From contig NZ_JAIRAU010000044.1 in assembly GCF_020073745.1 (NCBI RefSeq), positions 1 to 64,000 on the forward strand: DNA of 64,000 nt, read 5' to 3'. The position numbers and the translations under genes are program-made. The first letter of the stretch is position 1, and the number at the start of each line of letters is the position of its first letter. Of the stretch, positions 32,839 through 40,838 are shown piece after piece. The notes under the pieces were generated by a model. The model saw only the letters and a list, made by a program, of their open reading frames with translations. It searched no databases and was not told where the DNA came from. The DNA is from Nannocystis pusilla (GTDB lineage Bacteria; Myxococcota_A; Polyangia; Nannocystales; Nannocystaceae).

Positions 32839-33729
32839 TTAATCCGAGCCATCCCCCACCAGGGGCGAGGGCTCGAGCCCCTCGAGAGTCTCGCGCACGA
32901 CGGAGGCGCTAAACGGGCGATCGGCGCTCCACGCTCGCCGCAGCGCCAGCCGTCCGAGCCGTTCGGTGAGGTCGGAGTAGCTGAAGGGGACGTCCGCGCG
33001 CGTGCTGGCGTCGACCAGGTCGGCGATGTCTCGTTCGCTCGCGTGGGCCTTGTGCAGCATCGCCTTGAACAACTCTGCGCGGGCATCGGCGTCGGGTCGA
33101 GCGAACTTGAGGTGAGAGGCCGCTCGACGAAGGACCGCTGGGTCGAGCGCCGACGCGCGGTTGGTGATGAGCAGGGTCACCAGCGGTACCTTTTCGCGCG
33201 CCAGCAGGTCGAGTTGCTTGAGCAGGACATTGAGGCCTGCCCGATCTTCATGATGCGCCTGCATCTGCGCGCGACTGGTGGCCAGGTCGTCGGCTTCGTC
33301 GATGATGAGCAGGGCTGCGTCGAACTCGCGGGCGCGAGCCTTGGCCTGAGTGAATGCGTCCGTGAGGCGGGCTGAAATCTCTCCCACGCGACCCCAACCC
33401 CGGATGTCGGAGGGGGTCTCGAGGACGAGCACCCGCCGCTCGAGCCGATCCGCCAGAGGCGTCGCCACCGACGATGCGAGCGCGGTCTTGCCGCATCCGA
33501 CCTCGCCGGAGAGCAGCAACAGGCGACTGCTCGCGGCCCCTGCGTCGGCGAAGGGCAGTCCGCGCGGATGGTGCCGCTCGCGCCACTTCTCGAACTCCTC
33601 CGGTGCGAGCATCAATACCAGGTCTTCGAGGAGGCGCTGCTTCTGCGCGTCGATGCCGAGGAGGCCGTCGAAGCGACGCCTCGCGGACTTGTCGGGGTGT
33701 TTGGTCTCCAGGAGGGTCAGCTCGCTCAT
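32839..33729 (-). CDS. cap6: CBASS TRIP13-like AAA+ ATPase (Cap6)
   Basis: 296 aa from ATG 33729; this start has GGAG 7 nt upstream and overlaps the HORMA gene stop by 4 nt, while in-frame ATG 33735 has no room for a ribosome-binding site. Walker A GEVGCGKT (75-82), Walker B LLIIDEADD (141-149), sensor 1 TLLITNR, arginine-finger region PAVLRRAASH. In Type III CBASS, TRIP13/Cap6 unfolds the HORMA protein and switches the CD-NTase off. The family is distinguished from other AAA+ proteins here by the HORMA neighbour and by the size (core ATPase only, ~300 aa). Last gene of the operon cdn-cap7-cap6. Confidence 0.92.
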   Translation of the reverse strand: MSELTLLETKHPDKSARRRFDGLLGIDAQKQRLLEDLVLMLAPEEFEKWRERHHPRGLPFADAGAASSRLLLLSGEVGCGKTALASSVATPLADRLERRVLVLETPSDIRGWGRVGEISARLTDAFTQAKARAREFDAALLIIDEADDLATSRAQMQAHHEDRAGLNVLLKQLDLLAREKVPLVTLLITNRASALDPAVLRRAASHLKFARPDADARAELFKAMLHKAHASERDIADLVDASTRADVPFSYSDLTERLGRLALRRAWSADRPFSASVVRETLEGLEPSPLVGDGSD

Positions 33730-34220
33730 GTCCATTCTCCGACCTTCTTACGGGTGAGGCCGTACCCGCTCTGAGAGTACTGGCGATCGACGTACGTGTT
33801 GCCGGTCAGGATCTTGCCGTCCATGCCCCAGCGGCGCCTCTGCAGGTACTGGAGGACTTTCTCGCGCCCGCGGCCGTTCGGACGCAGTCGCAAGGTGATG
33901 CCGACCGTAGTGCCCGTGGCAAAGTCCAGGTAGTTGATGCCGCCGGGGCGCTGACTGGCGCTGATCGAGCCGTCGTCCTTGACCTCGTAGTCCAGGGCCC
34001 GTTGTTGTCCAGTCGGGCTCGTGAACTTGAGCTGGAACATCTCGACGGCTTCTTCGCAGAGGGCGAAGAGCAAGGCGTCGTGCCACTCCTCGGCCTGCGC
34101 CGCGGTGATGAGTCCGGCGTTCTTTAGGGCCGTGAAGTCGCCCAGGACGCTGATCATGACGGCCCGGGCGCGAGCCTCGGTGAAGGTCGAGGCTTCTGTC
34201 GTGGTGTAGGTCGAGGCCAT
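33726..34220 (-). CDS. cap7: CBASS HORMA-domain protein (Cap7)
   Basis: 164 aa from ATG 34220, overlapping the CD-NTase stop as TGATG (GTG 34223 adds one residue). N-terminus ASTYTTTEASTFTEARARA and C-terminus TYVDRQYSQSGYGLTRKKV match the bacterial HORMA family, in which the C-terminal safety belt wraps around a closure peptide. The middle contains the beta-rich NYLDFATGTTVGITL. In Type III CBASS, HORMA binds a peptide, changes shape, then binds and activates the CD-NTase; TRIP13 reverses this. Only one HORMA gene is present (some systems have two). Confidence 0.9.
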   Translation of the reverse strand: MASTYTTTEASTFTEARARAVMISVLGDFTALKNAGLITAAQAEEWHDALLFALCEEAVEMFQLKFTSPTGQQRALDYEVKDDGSISASQRPGGINYLDFATGTTVGITLRLRPNGRGREKVLQYLQRRRWGMDGKILTGNTYVDRQYSQSGYGLTRKKVGEWT

Positions 34221-35254
34221 CACAGTTCTCCGTGATGCCGGAAGGGGTTGCCGAACAGCTCGATCAAGACCTTTCGCGACTTCTCGTGCTCACCGGTACG
34301 CTCGAAGCTCTCGACTTCCGACCATTGGTCGCGGGCGGTGGCCACCCAGTCCGCGAGTTCTGTGATCTGCAGGTTGTTCCACGCCATCGGCAGGACGTTA
34401 TTGTCCGGATTCACGGGGTCGAGGAGGGCCCACTGCCGGTCGTCGTCGGTGCGCGCGGAGGCCGGGCCGAAGTCGTCGAAGGCGACCCTCCGCTTGCGAT
34501 GCGCTAGATCTGCCATGCGCGTGAACCACTGGCCGAGGGTCTCGGTGTAGGTCTCGGCTACCCCGCACTGGTCGAATGCCTTGGCGCAGAGCAGGTCGAT
34601 CAGGATGCTGGGCACCTCTTCGATCGAGTGGGCGTCGCCCTCACGGTAATGACGCCACCACTTGACCAGCCGGACACACTCGTTGAATTTCACGCGCCCG
34701 GGCAAGTCGTTGCTGCGCCGGTTGCGGCGGCGCACGAACTCGATGTGGTCCTGAATCGAGGTCCGGCGTCGCTCGCCGTTGCTGCGGAACAGGAGCTGCT
34801 CGCGGTCGGTGCCGGACACCGCGAGCATCGGAACGAGATCGAAGTTGATCTTGCTACCGACGAAGGTGACACGCACCGAACTGCGGGTAGCGGAAGCCTC
34901 AGTGTCGGGGTAGCTGGCGCGGAAGTAGCCCAGGAAGCGTTCGATCAGGTGCCCTCGATCCTCGTCCTCCGGTATGCTGTCGGGGTCGACGACGATGGCG
35001 ATGTCGACGTCCTGACCCTCGATCTCGGCGTCACCGTGCATGTGTCGACGCAGGCCTGTTCCCTTTTCATAGGAGCCCGAGAACGGCATGGACCGAATGA
35101 CGAGCTTGTCGCTCTCGGCCTTCCCGCGCAGACGGCGCCGGACTTCGTCGGCTTGGGCCTTGATCCGCTCCTCACGCTCGCCAGGCGTGCGGATCCAGTC
35201 GACGAAGGTGCTCAGTCGTCGGTGCGACGGGCTCTTGGAGCTCAATTGCTTCAC
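34220..35254 (-). CDS. cdnC: CBASS CD-NTase (cyclic oligonucleotide synthase)
   Basis: 344 aa from GTG 35254, chosen because AGGAGG lies 5 nt upstream. Nucleotidyltransferase motifs: FSGSYEKGT (Gly60-Ser61), catalytic DVDIAIVVD (Asp82, Asp84) and third Asp in KINFDLVPM (Asp139). The helical C-terminal half (KWWRHYREG, LLCAKAFDQCG) fits the OAS-like core of SMODS enzymes. Pairing with HORMA and TRIP13 defines a Type III CBASS locus, so clade C or D is likely; I use cdnC on the basis of this context rather than by alignment. The product is predicted to be a cyclic di- or trinucleotide sensed by the divergent SAVED protein. All catalytic residues are intact. Confidence 0.93.
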   Translation of the reverse strand: MKQLSSKSPSHRRLSTFVDWIRTPGEREERIKAQADEVRRRLRGKAESDKLVIRSMPFSGSYEKGTGLRRHMHGDAEIEGQDVDIAIVVDPDSIPEDEDRGHLIERFLGYFRASYPDTEASATRSSVRVTFVGSKINFDLVPMLAVSGTDREQLLFRSNGERRRTSIQDHIEFVRRRNRRSNDLPGRVKFNECVRLVKWWRHYREGDAHSIEEVPSILIDLLCAKAFDQCGVAETYTETLGQWFTRMADLAHRKRRVAFDDFGPASARTDDDRQWALLDPVNPDNNVLPMAWNNLQITELADWVATARDQWSEVESFERTGEHEKSRKVLIELFGNPFRHHGEL

Positions 35255-35292
35255 TGCTTCCTCCTGAGACTGAGCCGTAGTGCCGCCCGCCG

Positions 35293-35332
35293 GCCGGAAC
35301 GATCACATCGTCACGCACGTGATCGTTCGGCC
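35293..35332. promoter_or_regulatory. Large dyad between cdn and SAVED genes
   Basis: Arms GGAACGATCAC and GTGATCGTTC (10 perfect pairs, plus GGCC/GGCC with one bulge) surround a 12-nt centre in the 105-bp gap between the divergent cdn and SAVED starts. Outer elements AGTGCCG/CGGCACT and GAGCCG/CGGCTC extend the symmetry. Its position between two starts favours an operator shared by both promoters over a terminator. No regulator gene of the CapH/CapW type is adjacent. Confidence 0.65.
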
Positions 35333-35358
35333 CTCGGCTCGGCACTCTCACGACCGTG

Positions 35359-36435
35359 ATGGACGCCTCGTCCCAGCAGACCCACGTGATTCGCCTCTCC
35401 GCCAACATCGGCCGCCAGAAGGGGCTGTGGAACGGTGACCAGATCCAGGCCGCGCTGCGACCATGGCATGCGCTGCCGAACGGTCTGGACATCGATCTCG
35501 TGCCCCTGTCCGTATCGGACGCCGAGCCGGCCCTATGGGACCCGCTGGCGTCGGTGATCCGGCAGCGGGTGAGCGCCTATCTGCAACAGGTAGCGAGCTC
35601 GCCCGTACGACGGATCTGTGTGTTTGGTCTCGCTCCAATCCCGTTGCTCATGGTTCTCGGTGAGGCTCTCGGAGAGAAACAAGAGATCCATGTGTTCAAT
35701 CGCTTCCACGAACCTGGTGGCTGGCTCTGGGCCGAGACGCAGCCGGAACGCTCACGTTTCCAGGTGCTCACGCACGTCTCGCGGGGGACGCAGGTCGCGC
35801 TGCTGCTGTCGATCAGCGGCAAGGTGTTCGCTGAGGAGGCCGAGGCCATGCTTCCTCCGAGCCCTTGCGCGATGTACGAGATCGCGGTCGAAGAGCCGCG
35901 TCGTGACTCGATACGCGCGGTGTCCCAGTTGCATGAATTCGCCAGAATTTGCCAGGACTTGCTCGCCAAAATCCGGGCGACCCACGGGCCCCGCTGCCGA
36001 ATTCACGTTTTCCCGGCAGTCCCGGTCGCCGTAGCGATCCAGTGCGGGTTGAGCCTTCTCCCCAAGGCCGATCCCGCGATGCGAATCTATGATCACCAGC
36101 GAGACAGGGGCGGGTTCGTGGCCACGCTAGAGCTGCTGTCACCGGGACCCCCGTTGCCCCAACGTCGAGCAGAGCCTGCACGGGCGTTGGTTCAGTTCCT
36201 CAGCGATTCATTTGACAGCAAGGACCTTCGGCTTCTGTTCAGTCTCGACGATCACCTGGGACCGCTGGTCGAGAAGATAGATTGGTCTGCGGCGTTCGCC
36301 CTGGTGACCGTGGAGGTCGTGGAGGTATTGCGGAAGCACGGCAAGATCGGGCCAGAGCTATTCGCGGCGCTGCGCAAAGCGCGCCCGGCAAGAGGGGCGG
36401 AGATCGACGAGGTTGCAGCGGAATGGGGGTGCTGA
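35359..36435 (+). CDS. SAVED-domain CBASS protein with C-terminal EAD1 death-like domain
   Basis: 358 aa from ATG 35359 (GTG 35356 in frame). Residues ~1-265 look like a SAVED domain, the CARF-derived sensor of CBASS cyclic oligonucleotides: IRLSANIGRQKGLW near the start, IHVFNRFHEPGGWLW, THVSRGTQVALLLSISG, CRIHVFPAVPVAVAIQCG and MRIYDHQRDRGGFVATL, the last three being typical SAVED blocks. Residues ~275-358 are a small all-helical module (LVQFLSDSFDSKDLRLLFSL, then ELFAALRKARPARGAEID) that resembles effector-associated domain 1 (EAD1), a bacterial death-like interaction fold. No nuclease, protease, TIR or membrane segment is seen, which is unusual: SAVED is normally fused to a killing domain. 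Divergent from the CD-NTase operon. The protein is inferred to be a ligand-controlled adaptor. Confidence 0.82.
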   Translation: MDASSQQTHVIRLSANIGRQKGLWNGDQIQAALRPWHALPNGLDIDLVPLSVSDAEPALWDPLASVIRQRVSAYLQQVASSPVRRICVFGLAPIPLLMVLGEALGEKQEIHVFNRFHEPGGWLWAETQPERSRFQVLTHVSRGTQVALLLSISGKVFAEEAEAMLPPSPCAMYEIAVEEPRRDSIRAVSQLHEFARICQDLLAKIRATHGPRCRIHVFPAVPVAVAIQCGLSLLPKADPAMRIYDHQRDRGGFVATLELLSPGPPLPQRRAEPARALVQFLSDSFDSKDLRLLFSLDDHLGPLVEKIDWSAAFALVTVEVVEVLRKHGKIGPELFAALRKARPARGAEIDEVAAEWGC

Positions 36436-36626
36436 GGTGCGCCACCCCTCGACGCCGCTCTTGACGCCAGAAGCAGCAGAAGGACACCGGGCGGAACCGA
36501 ACATCAAGCGGTTCACATCGCCGTTCGACATCGCGTCCGGGGTCGATAGTCAGGTATTCTCGGCTCGGAGCGTTTCACCTGCCCGTCTCTCACCCCACCT
36601 GCAGCCTTCCTACTCTATCATTTAGG
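36436..36626. other. Gap after SAVED gene
   Basis: About 190 bp. A GTG-started frame overlapping the SAVED stop runs to 36625 but has no family resemblance and no ribosome-binding site, so it is not called. Confidence 0.4.
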
Positions 36627-36687
36627 CTATGCTCCTCTAGACATGTTTTTTGGAGCATGATCATTGGGGCATGTCTCTTTGGGCTGG
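36627..36687. repeat. Five-unit 14-bp CATG array at HupE-like gene start
   Basis: ATG at 36629, 36643, 36657 and 36671, then TGG at 36685, exactly 14 bp apart, with spacers such as TTTTTTGGAGC and ATCATTGGGGC. ATG 36657 is the probable start codon of the HupE-like gene, and the remaining units encode its signal peptide. Confidence 0.88.
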
Positions 36688-37739
36688 TGGTCCCGCGGCC
36701 GACGCAGGCGCACCAGGTCGGGCTGTCGCGCGGGGTGTACACGGTCGACGGGCGCGAGATCGCGGCCGAGGTGACGTTCGCGCGCGGGGAGCTGCGCGGG
36801 CTGGCGCCGGGGCTCGACGCCGACGGCGACGGGCTGCTCGGTGACGACGAGCTGGCCGGCGGGGGCGCGGCGCTGGCGGCGGTGGTGGCGGGCATCGAGG
36901 TGACGGGCGACGCCCAGGCGTGCCCGGGGTCGCTGGTGCGCGCGGGGCTGACGGAGGAGGACGGGGCGGTGATGGCGGTGCGCCACGTGTGCGCCGCGCC
37001 GCCGCGCGAGCTGGTGCTGCGGTGGTCGCTGTTCGAGGGCGGGAAACTGGCGGCAGGGCATCGCCACATCGCGGAGTTCGTGGCGCCGGGAGCTGGTCCC
37101 GAGGACATCCTCGCCGAGGGGGTGCTGCACGCGCGCGCGCCGGCGGCCACGGTGCCGCTCGACGGGGCCGCGGGCGAGCGGCAGGGGTGGCCGGTGACGG
37201 CGTACTTCGAGCTCGGGGTCGAGCACATCCTGATCGGCACCGACCACCTGGTGTTCTTGCTCGGGCTCGTGGTGGTCGGGGGCCGGCTGCGCTCGCTCGT
37301 GGCGGTGATCACGGCGTTCACGCTGGGCCACTCGCTGAGCCTCGCGCTGGCGACCCTGGAGATCTGGACGCCCGACGGTTCGTGGGTCGAGCCGGCGATC
37401 GCGCTGTCGATCGCGTACGTCGGTCTCGAGAATTTCTTCGTCGCCGACGCGGCCGGGCGCTGGCGGATCACCCTGCCGTTCGGGTTCATCCACGGCTTCG
37501 GCTTCGCGGGCGTGCTGGCCGAGCTCGGGCTGCCGGCCGGCGAGGTCGGGCCGGCGCTGCTGCTGTTCAACCTCGGGGTCGAGGCGGGCCAGCTCGCCGT
37601 GCTGGCGCTGGTGCTGCCGGTGCTGCTGTGGCTGGGGCGACTGCCGGCGTACAGGAAGGGTCGCGGGGCGCGGTGGATCTCGGGGGCGATCGTGATCGCA
37701 GGGCTGGCGTGGTTCGTCGAGCGAGTGTTCGGCGGGTGA
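36657..37739 (+). CDS. HupE/UreJ-like membrane protein
   Basis: 360 aa. A short signal peptide (CLFGLVVPRPTQA-H) leads to an exported ~165-residue domain beginning HQVGLSRGVYTVDG with an Asp-rich turn (LDADGDGLLGDDEL) that could bind calcium. The C-terminal half has about six membrane helices with the HupE/UreJ_2 signature: FELGVEHILIGTDHLVFLLGL (His-rich entry), TAFTLGHSLSLALA and PFGFIHGFGFAGVLAELG. HupE/UreJ proteins are linked to nickel or cobalt uptake, and the conserved His residues in the helices would suit metal passage; no hydrogenase or urease genes are nearby, so the substrate is open. Confidence 0.85.
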   Translation: MIIGACLFGLVVPRPTQAHQVGLSRGVYTVDGREIAAEVTFARGELRGLAPGLDADGDGLLGDDELAGGGAALAAVVAGIEVTGDAQACPGSLVRAGLTEEDGAVMAVRHVCAAPPRELVLRWSLFEGGKLAAGHRHIAEFVAPGAGPEDILAEGVLHARAPAATVPLDGAAGERQGWPVTAYFELGVEHILIGTDHLVFLLGLVVVGGRLRSLVAVITAFTLGHSLSLALATLEIWTPDGSWVEPAIALSIAYVGLENFFVADAAGRWRITLPFGFIHGFGFAGVLAELGLPAGEVGPALLLFNLGVEAGQLAVLALVLPVLLWLGRLPAYRKGRGARWISGAIVIAGLAWFVERVFGG

Positions 37740-37907
37740 TGCGGCGAGTTCAGCACCTCGTCGCCGTCGGCTTGCCCTGGCCGCGCCATCGGGCTCAGCG
37801 ATGGCAGAACAAGCTCGGCCACAGACGCATCCAAGCGGTCGCGCTAGACGTGCCTGGTGCATGGCCGTCCGGTTTGCTGCTTGCGTCGGCAGTGTCTTGA
37901 GCCACGG

Positions 37908-38330
37908 ATGGGTGTGCATCTTGCAGTCCTCGCCGCTCTCGTGCTGCCCTTCGGGCAACCTTCCCCTGAATCGAAGGTGCAGGCGGATGGCGGCACCCGA
38001 GCCTCGGTGTTCGAGCTGCAGGAGATGTCGCAAGCGCATCCTCGCGTGATGACGACTGAACTCCTGCAAGCAGAGCCCGGTCGTCTCGCCCTCACGGTCC
38101 GATTTCGGGTCCGACCATCCGATGCACCGGGTGAGCTGCAGCTCGATCTTTGGAACGACCGCGAGGGTCCCATCGTCGAGGCGAACTACGTGATCGGGGG
38201 CGCGCGACACATCCATATTCGTCACGCGGACGGGGCCGAAGAACGCGATCAAGTGTTGTTATCGCCGAGCATCCGCGATGAGCTCGCGCGTGGCGCACCG
38301 GAGCTCATGCTCGTCTTCTGGCCGTTCTGA
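37908..38330 (+). CDS. Small exported protein, unknown function
   Basis: 140 aa from ATG 37908 (an in-frame ATG at 37857 would add 17 Cys/Arg-rich residues). Signal peptide MGVHLAVLAALVLPFGQP, then a mostly beta segment with VMTTELLQAEPGRLALTVRF, LQLDLWNDREGPIVEANYV and ARHIHIRHADG, ending LMLVFWPF. The C-terminal aromatic ending may mean outer-membrane association. No family recognised; codon use is less GC-rich than neighbours, as in the adjoining IS region, which hints at acquired DNA. Confidence 0.55.
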   Translation: MGVHLAVLAALVLPFGQPSPESKVQADGGTRASVFELQEMSQAHPRVMTTELLQAEPGRLALTVRFRVRPSDAPGELQLDLWNDREGPIVEANYVIGGARHIHIRHADGAEERDQVLLSPSIRDELARGAPELMLVFWPF

Positions 38331-38413
38331 CCGATCCGCGGGTTCACGCGCGAATTGCTGGGCAACTGAGCACGCTCCCACCCGATCCACTGGCGAAGAA
38401 TCCGGCATGTGGG

Positions 38414-38581
38414 GTGACCAAGTGGGGCTTGAAGGCGGTGGTGTGGATCGCCCAGGCGGCATGTTGTGGTGGGGGTTTTGGCGCTTGCGCCGTCTGCTAC
38501 GTGGGAGGCGGTACGGCGCTGGATGCCATCAATGGCATCGATTGCAATAAGGAGTGCAGACCCGACTGCCCGATCGGATAG
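38414..38581 (+). CDS. Small Cys-rich hydrophobic peptide next to IS element
   Basis: 55 aa from GTG 38414; the frame is open from 38282, so the true N-terminus may lie upstream (LSTLPPDPLAKNPACGVTK precedes it in frame). The peptide has a hydrophobic helix WGLKAVVWIAQAACC, a Gly/Cys core GGGFGACAVCYVGGG and an end CNKECRPDC. Eight Cys in under 60 residues plus a possible double-Gly recall bacteriocin-like or disulfide-rich secreted peptides, but no processing genes are nearby. It stops 16 bp before the IS1380 left flank. Could be the surviving 3' part of a longer gene. Confidence 0.4.
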   Translation: MTKWGLKAVVWIAQAACCGGGFGACAVCYVGGGTALDAINGIDCNKECRPDCPIG

Positions 38582-38596
38582 CCGACCATGACGACG

Positions 38597-40347
38597 CTAG
38601 CCCGGATTTCTCACCACGGATAGGAATTCCGGCCGTACTTCCCGAGTTAGAGCGGGTGTGAAACGAGATGCTCTCACCAAGTGGTACGGCCGGAACGCGA
38701 CAAGGTGTATCCGCGCCGAGTTCGATTTTCAACCTGCCGGTCGACGCCGTGTCGAGGCGGCGTTCGACGCGGGACGGGTCAGCTCGGACGGCGGTCTGCT
38801 GCTGCTGCGCGAGCTGACCAAGAGTTCAGGTGTGTTTCGAAGGTTTGCGTCCTGCTTCCGGGACCACCGCGATCCGAGCCGCATCGAGCACACCGTCGAG
38901 GAGCTGCTTGCGCAGCGCGTGCTGGGTCTGCTGTGCGGCTACGAGGATCTGAACGACCACGACACACTCCGCGACGACGCCTTGCTCGCGCTGGCGGTCG
39001 GCAAGGCCGATCCGACTGGCGAGCAGCGCAAGCGGGAGCGCGACCGGGGTCACGCGCTGGCGGGCAAGAGCACACTGAACCGCCTGGAGCTGGCGACGCC
39101 GAGCGTCGCGGGAGACGAGCGTTACAAGAAGATCAGTTACGACGACCACGCCATCCAGCGCCTCTTCGTCGATACCTTCCTCGCCGCGCACGCTGAACCG
39201 CCGGCGGAGATCGTCCTCGATCTCGACGCGACCGACGACCCGGTGCACGGTCAGCAGGAGGGCCGCTTCTTTCACGGCTTCTATGACGGCTACTGCTACC
39301 TGCCGCTGTACGTCTTCTGCGGCGACTTCCTCCTCGGTGCCGCGCTGAACACCGCCAACGAGCAGCCGGCCAGCCACGCGGTCGAGGAACTCGAACGGAT
39401 CGTCGCGCAGATCCTCGCGCGCTGGCCAGGCGCGCGGATCATCGTGCGCGGCGACTCGGGCTTCTGTCGGGACGACATCATGCGCTGGTGCGAGGATAAC
39501 GGGCTCTTCTTCGTCCTGGGCTTGCAGAAGAACTCTCGCTTAATCGCGGAGATCGACGACGACATGAACGAGGCCCGCGCCATCGCCGAGCGCACCGGCA
39601 AGAACGCACGTGTCTTCAAGGATTTCCGATACGAGACGAACCGGTCCTGGTCCTGCGAACGTCGCGTGATCGGCAAGGCCGAATACACGACCGACAAGGA
39701 GAACCCGCGCTTCGTCGCCACCAACCTGTCCTGCGACGAGTACGACGCCCGCGGCCTCTACGAGGACCTGTACTGCGCCCGCGGCGACATGGAGAACCGG
39801 ATCAAGGAGCAGCAACTCGGCCTCTTCGCCGACCGCACCAGCGCGCACACGCTGCGGGCCAATCAACTGCGCCTCTGGCTCTCCTCGGTCGCGTACATGA
39901 TCCTGAACGAGCTCCGCCGAATCGCCCTCGCCAGCACCGAACTCGCGCACGCCCAGGTCTCCACGATCCGCACGCGGCTGCTCAAGATCGGTGCGATCGT
40001 CACGACCTCGGTCCGCCGCATCTGCGTTTCCCTCAGCTCGGTCTTTCCCTTCCAGCATGTCTGGTGGCGAGCCCTCGACAACCTCCGCCGAGCTCACTCA
40101 TGAAACGCTGACGGCCTCGACAACATCCCGCGTGATGGATGCGCCTCTCTGCGCAGGAGGTCGTCTGTCCTCATGGACATGTCGCTCGGAAGGCGCCCGC
40201 CGGACTTGTAAGCCGGCATACAGCTCGATCTCGCGCGCTCGCCGTCCGTCGCTTGCGGCTCATGTCACCGCCGTCCGAGCGCCCCGCGCCAGGTCGACGG
40301 CGGCCGCTCAGCAGGCTCCGCTGTGCGTGGTGAGAAATCCGGGCTAG
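38597..40347 (+). mobile_element. IS1380-family insertion sequence with CTAG target duplication
   Basis: Terminal inverted repeats CCCGGATTTCTCACCAC at 38601-38617 and its exact complement at 40327-40343 bound a 1743-bp element. CTAG flanks both ends (38597-38600 and 40344-40347), a likely 4-bp target duplication. The perfect TIRs and intact transposase point to a recent or still mobile copy. About 220 bp lie between the transposase stop and the right end, including a copy of the 14-bp hairpin (CTG 40165-ATG 40179). Confidence 0.93.
38658..40103 (+). CDS. IS1380-family transposase
   Basis: 481 aa from GTG 38658. DDE-type transposase with the IS1380 landmarks: SSDGGLLLLRELTKSSG near residue 42, QRVLGLLCGYEDLNDHDTLR, first catalytic Asp in IVLDLDATDDPVHGQQEG, FFHGFYDGYCYLPLYVF, second Asp in IIVRGDSGFCRDDIMRWCE, and the late acidic residue in YCARGDMENRIKEQ. 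Full length and uninterrupted, so probably active. It lies 41 bp inside the left terminal repeat. Confidence 0.96.
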   Translation: MKRDALTKWYGRNATRCIRAEFDFQPAGRRRVEAAFDAGRVSSDGGLLLLRELTKSSGVFRRFASCFRDHRDPSRIEHTVEELLAQRVLGLLCGYEDLNDHDTLRDDALLALAVGKADPTGEQRKRERDRGHALAGKSTLNRLELATPSVAGDERYKKISYDDHAIQRLFVDTFLAAHAEPPAEIVLDLDATDDPVHGQQEGRFFHGFYDGYCYLPLYVFCGDFLLGAALNTANEQPASHAVEELERIVAQILARWPGARIIVRGDSGFCRDDIMRWCEDNGLFFVLGLQKNSRLIAEIDDDMNEARAIAERTGKNARVFKDFRYETNRSWSCERRVIGKAEYTTDKENPRFVATNLSCDEYDARGLYEDLYCARGDMENRIKEQQLGLFADRTSAHTLRANQLRLWLSSVAYMILNELRRIALASTELAHAQVSTIRTRLLKIGAIVTTSVRRICVSLSSVFPFQHVWWRALDNLRRAHS

Positions 40348-40439
40348 CACCCTGCCCGCGCGTGAGGGAGCCGGCCCGCCTCGATCGCCCGCAGAGGTTC
40401 GGCTGTTTGCCCACGATCGCCTTTTGGAAGCGACCGGAG

Positions 40440-40664
40440 GTGTGGAAGATCGTAGGACCCTGGGTGGCTGTCTTCGCCGTCTTGTGGTCAATGATGCTCG
40501 ACTGGCTGGTCATGGAGTGGACGCCCATATGGGCGAGCGGCTTGCTCGGTGGTGCGGGCCTCTTTCTGTTCCTCGCGCTGCTTGAGCGCTATCTGAGAGC
40601 CCGCCTGTGGCGAGCTCGAACCACGAACAACCGGAGTGGCGAACTTCCACCGGCGGCGAAGTAG
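40440..40664 (+). CDS. Small membrane protein beside the IS
   Basis: 74 aa from GTG 40440 (GGAAG ~9 nt upstream; GTG 40362 and ATG 40491 are alternatives). Two membrane helices, VWKIVGPWVAVFAVLWSMML and IWASGLLGGAGLFLFLALLE, then a basic tail RYLRARLWRARTTNNRSG. The open frame extends back into the right end of the IS, so the insertion may have cut off its original 5' end. Function unknown. Confidence 0.45.
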   Translation: MWKIVGPWVAVFAVLWSMMLDWLVMEWTPIWASGLLGGAGLFLFLALLERYLRARLWRARTTNNRSGELPPAAK

Positions 40665-40838
40665 GGGCGTCTTGAGGCGCCGTGGCGCGGCGGCACTTCG
40701 CCGGTCCCGGCGGAAGCGCCGAGACGGGCCGGCGGGCGGCGCGGCCGCTCGGGTGCCGAAGGCTGCGAGGATGTGCGCGTGGAGGGCTCTGCGGGCGCGG
40801 GCTATCGCGGAGGCGGGGTCACGCGATAGGGTGGAGGC

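Noticed and set aside
36413..36625. 70-codon frame overlapping the SAVED stop
   Set aside because: No start signal or family resemblance; overlaps a region of low protein character.
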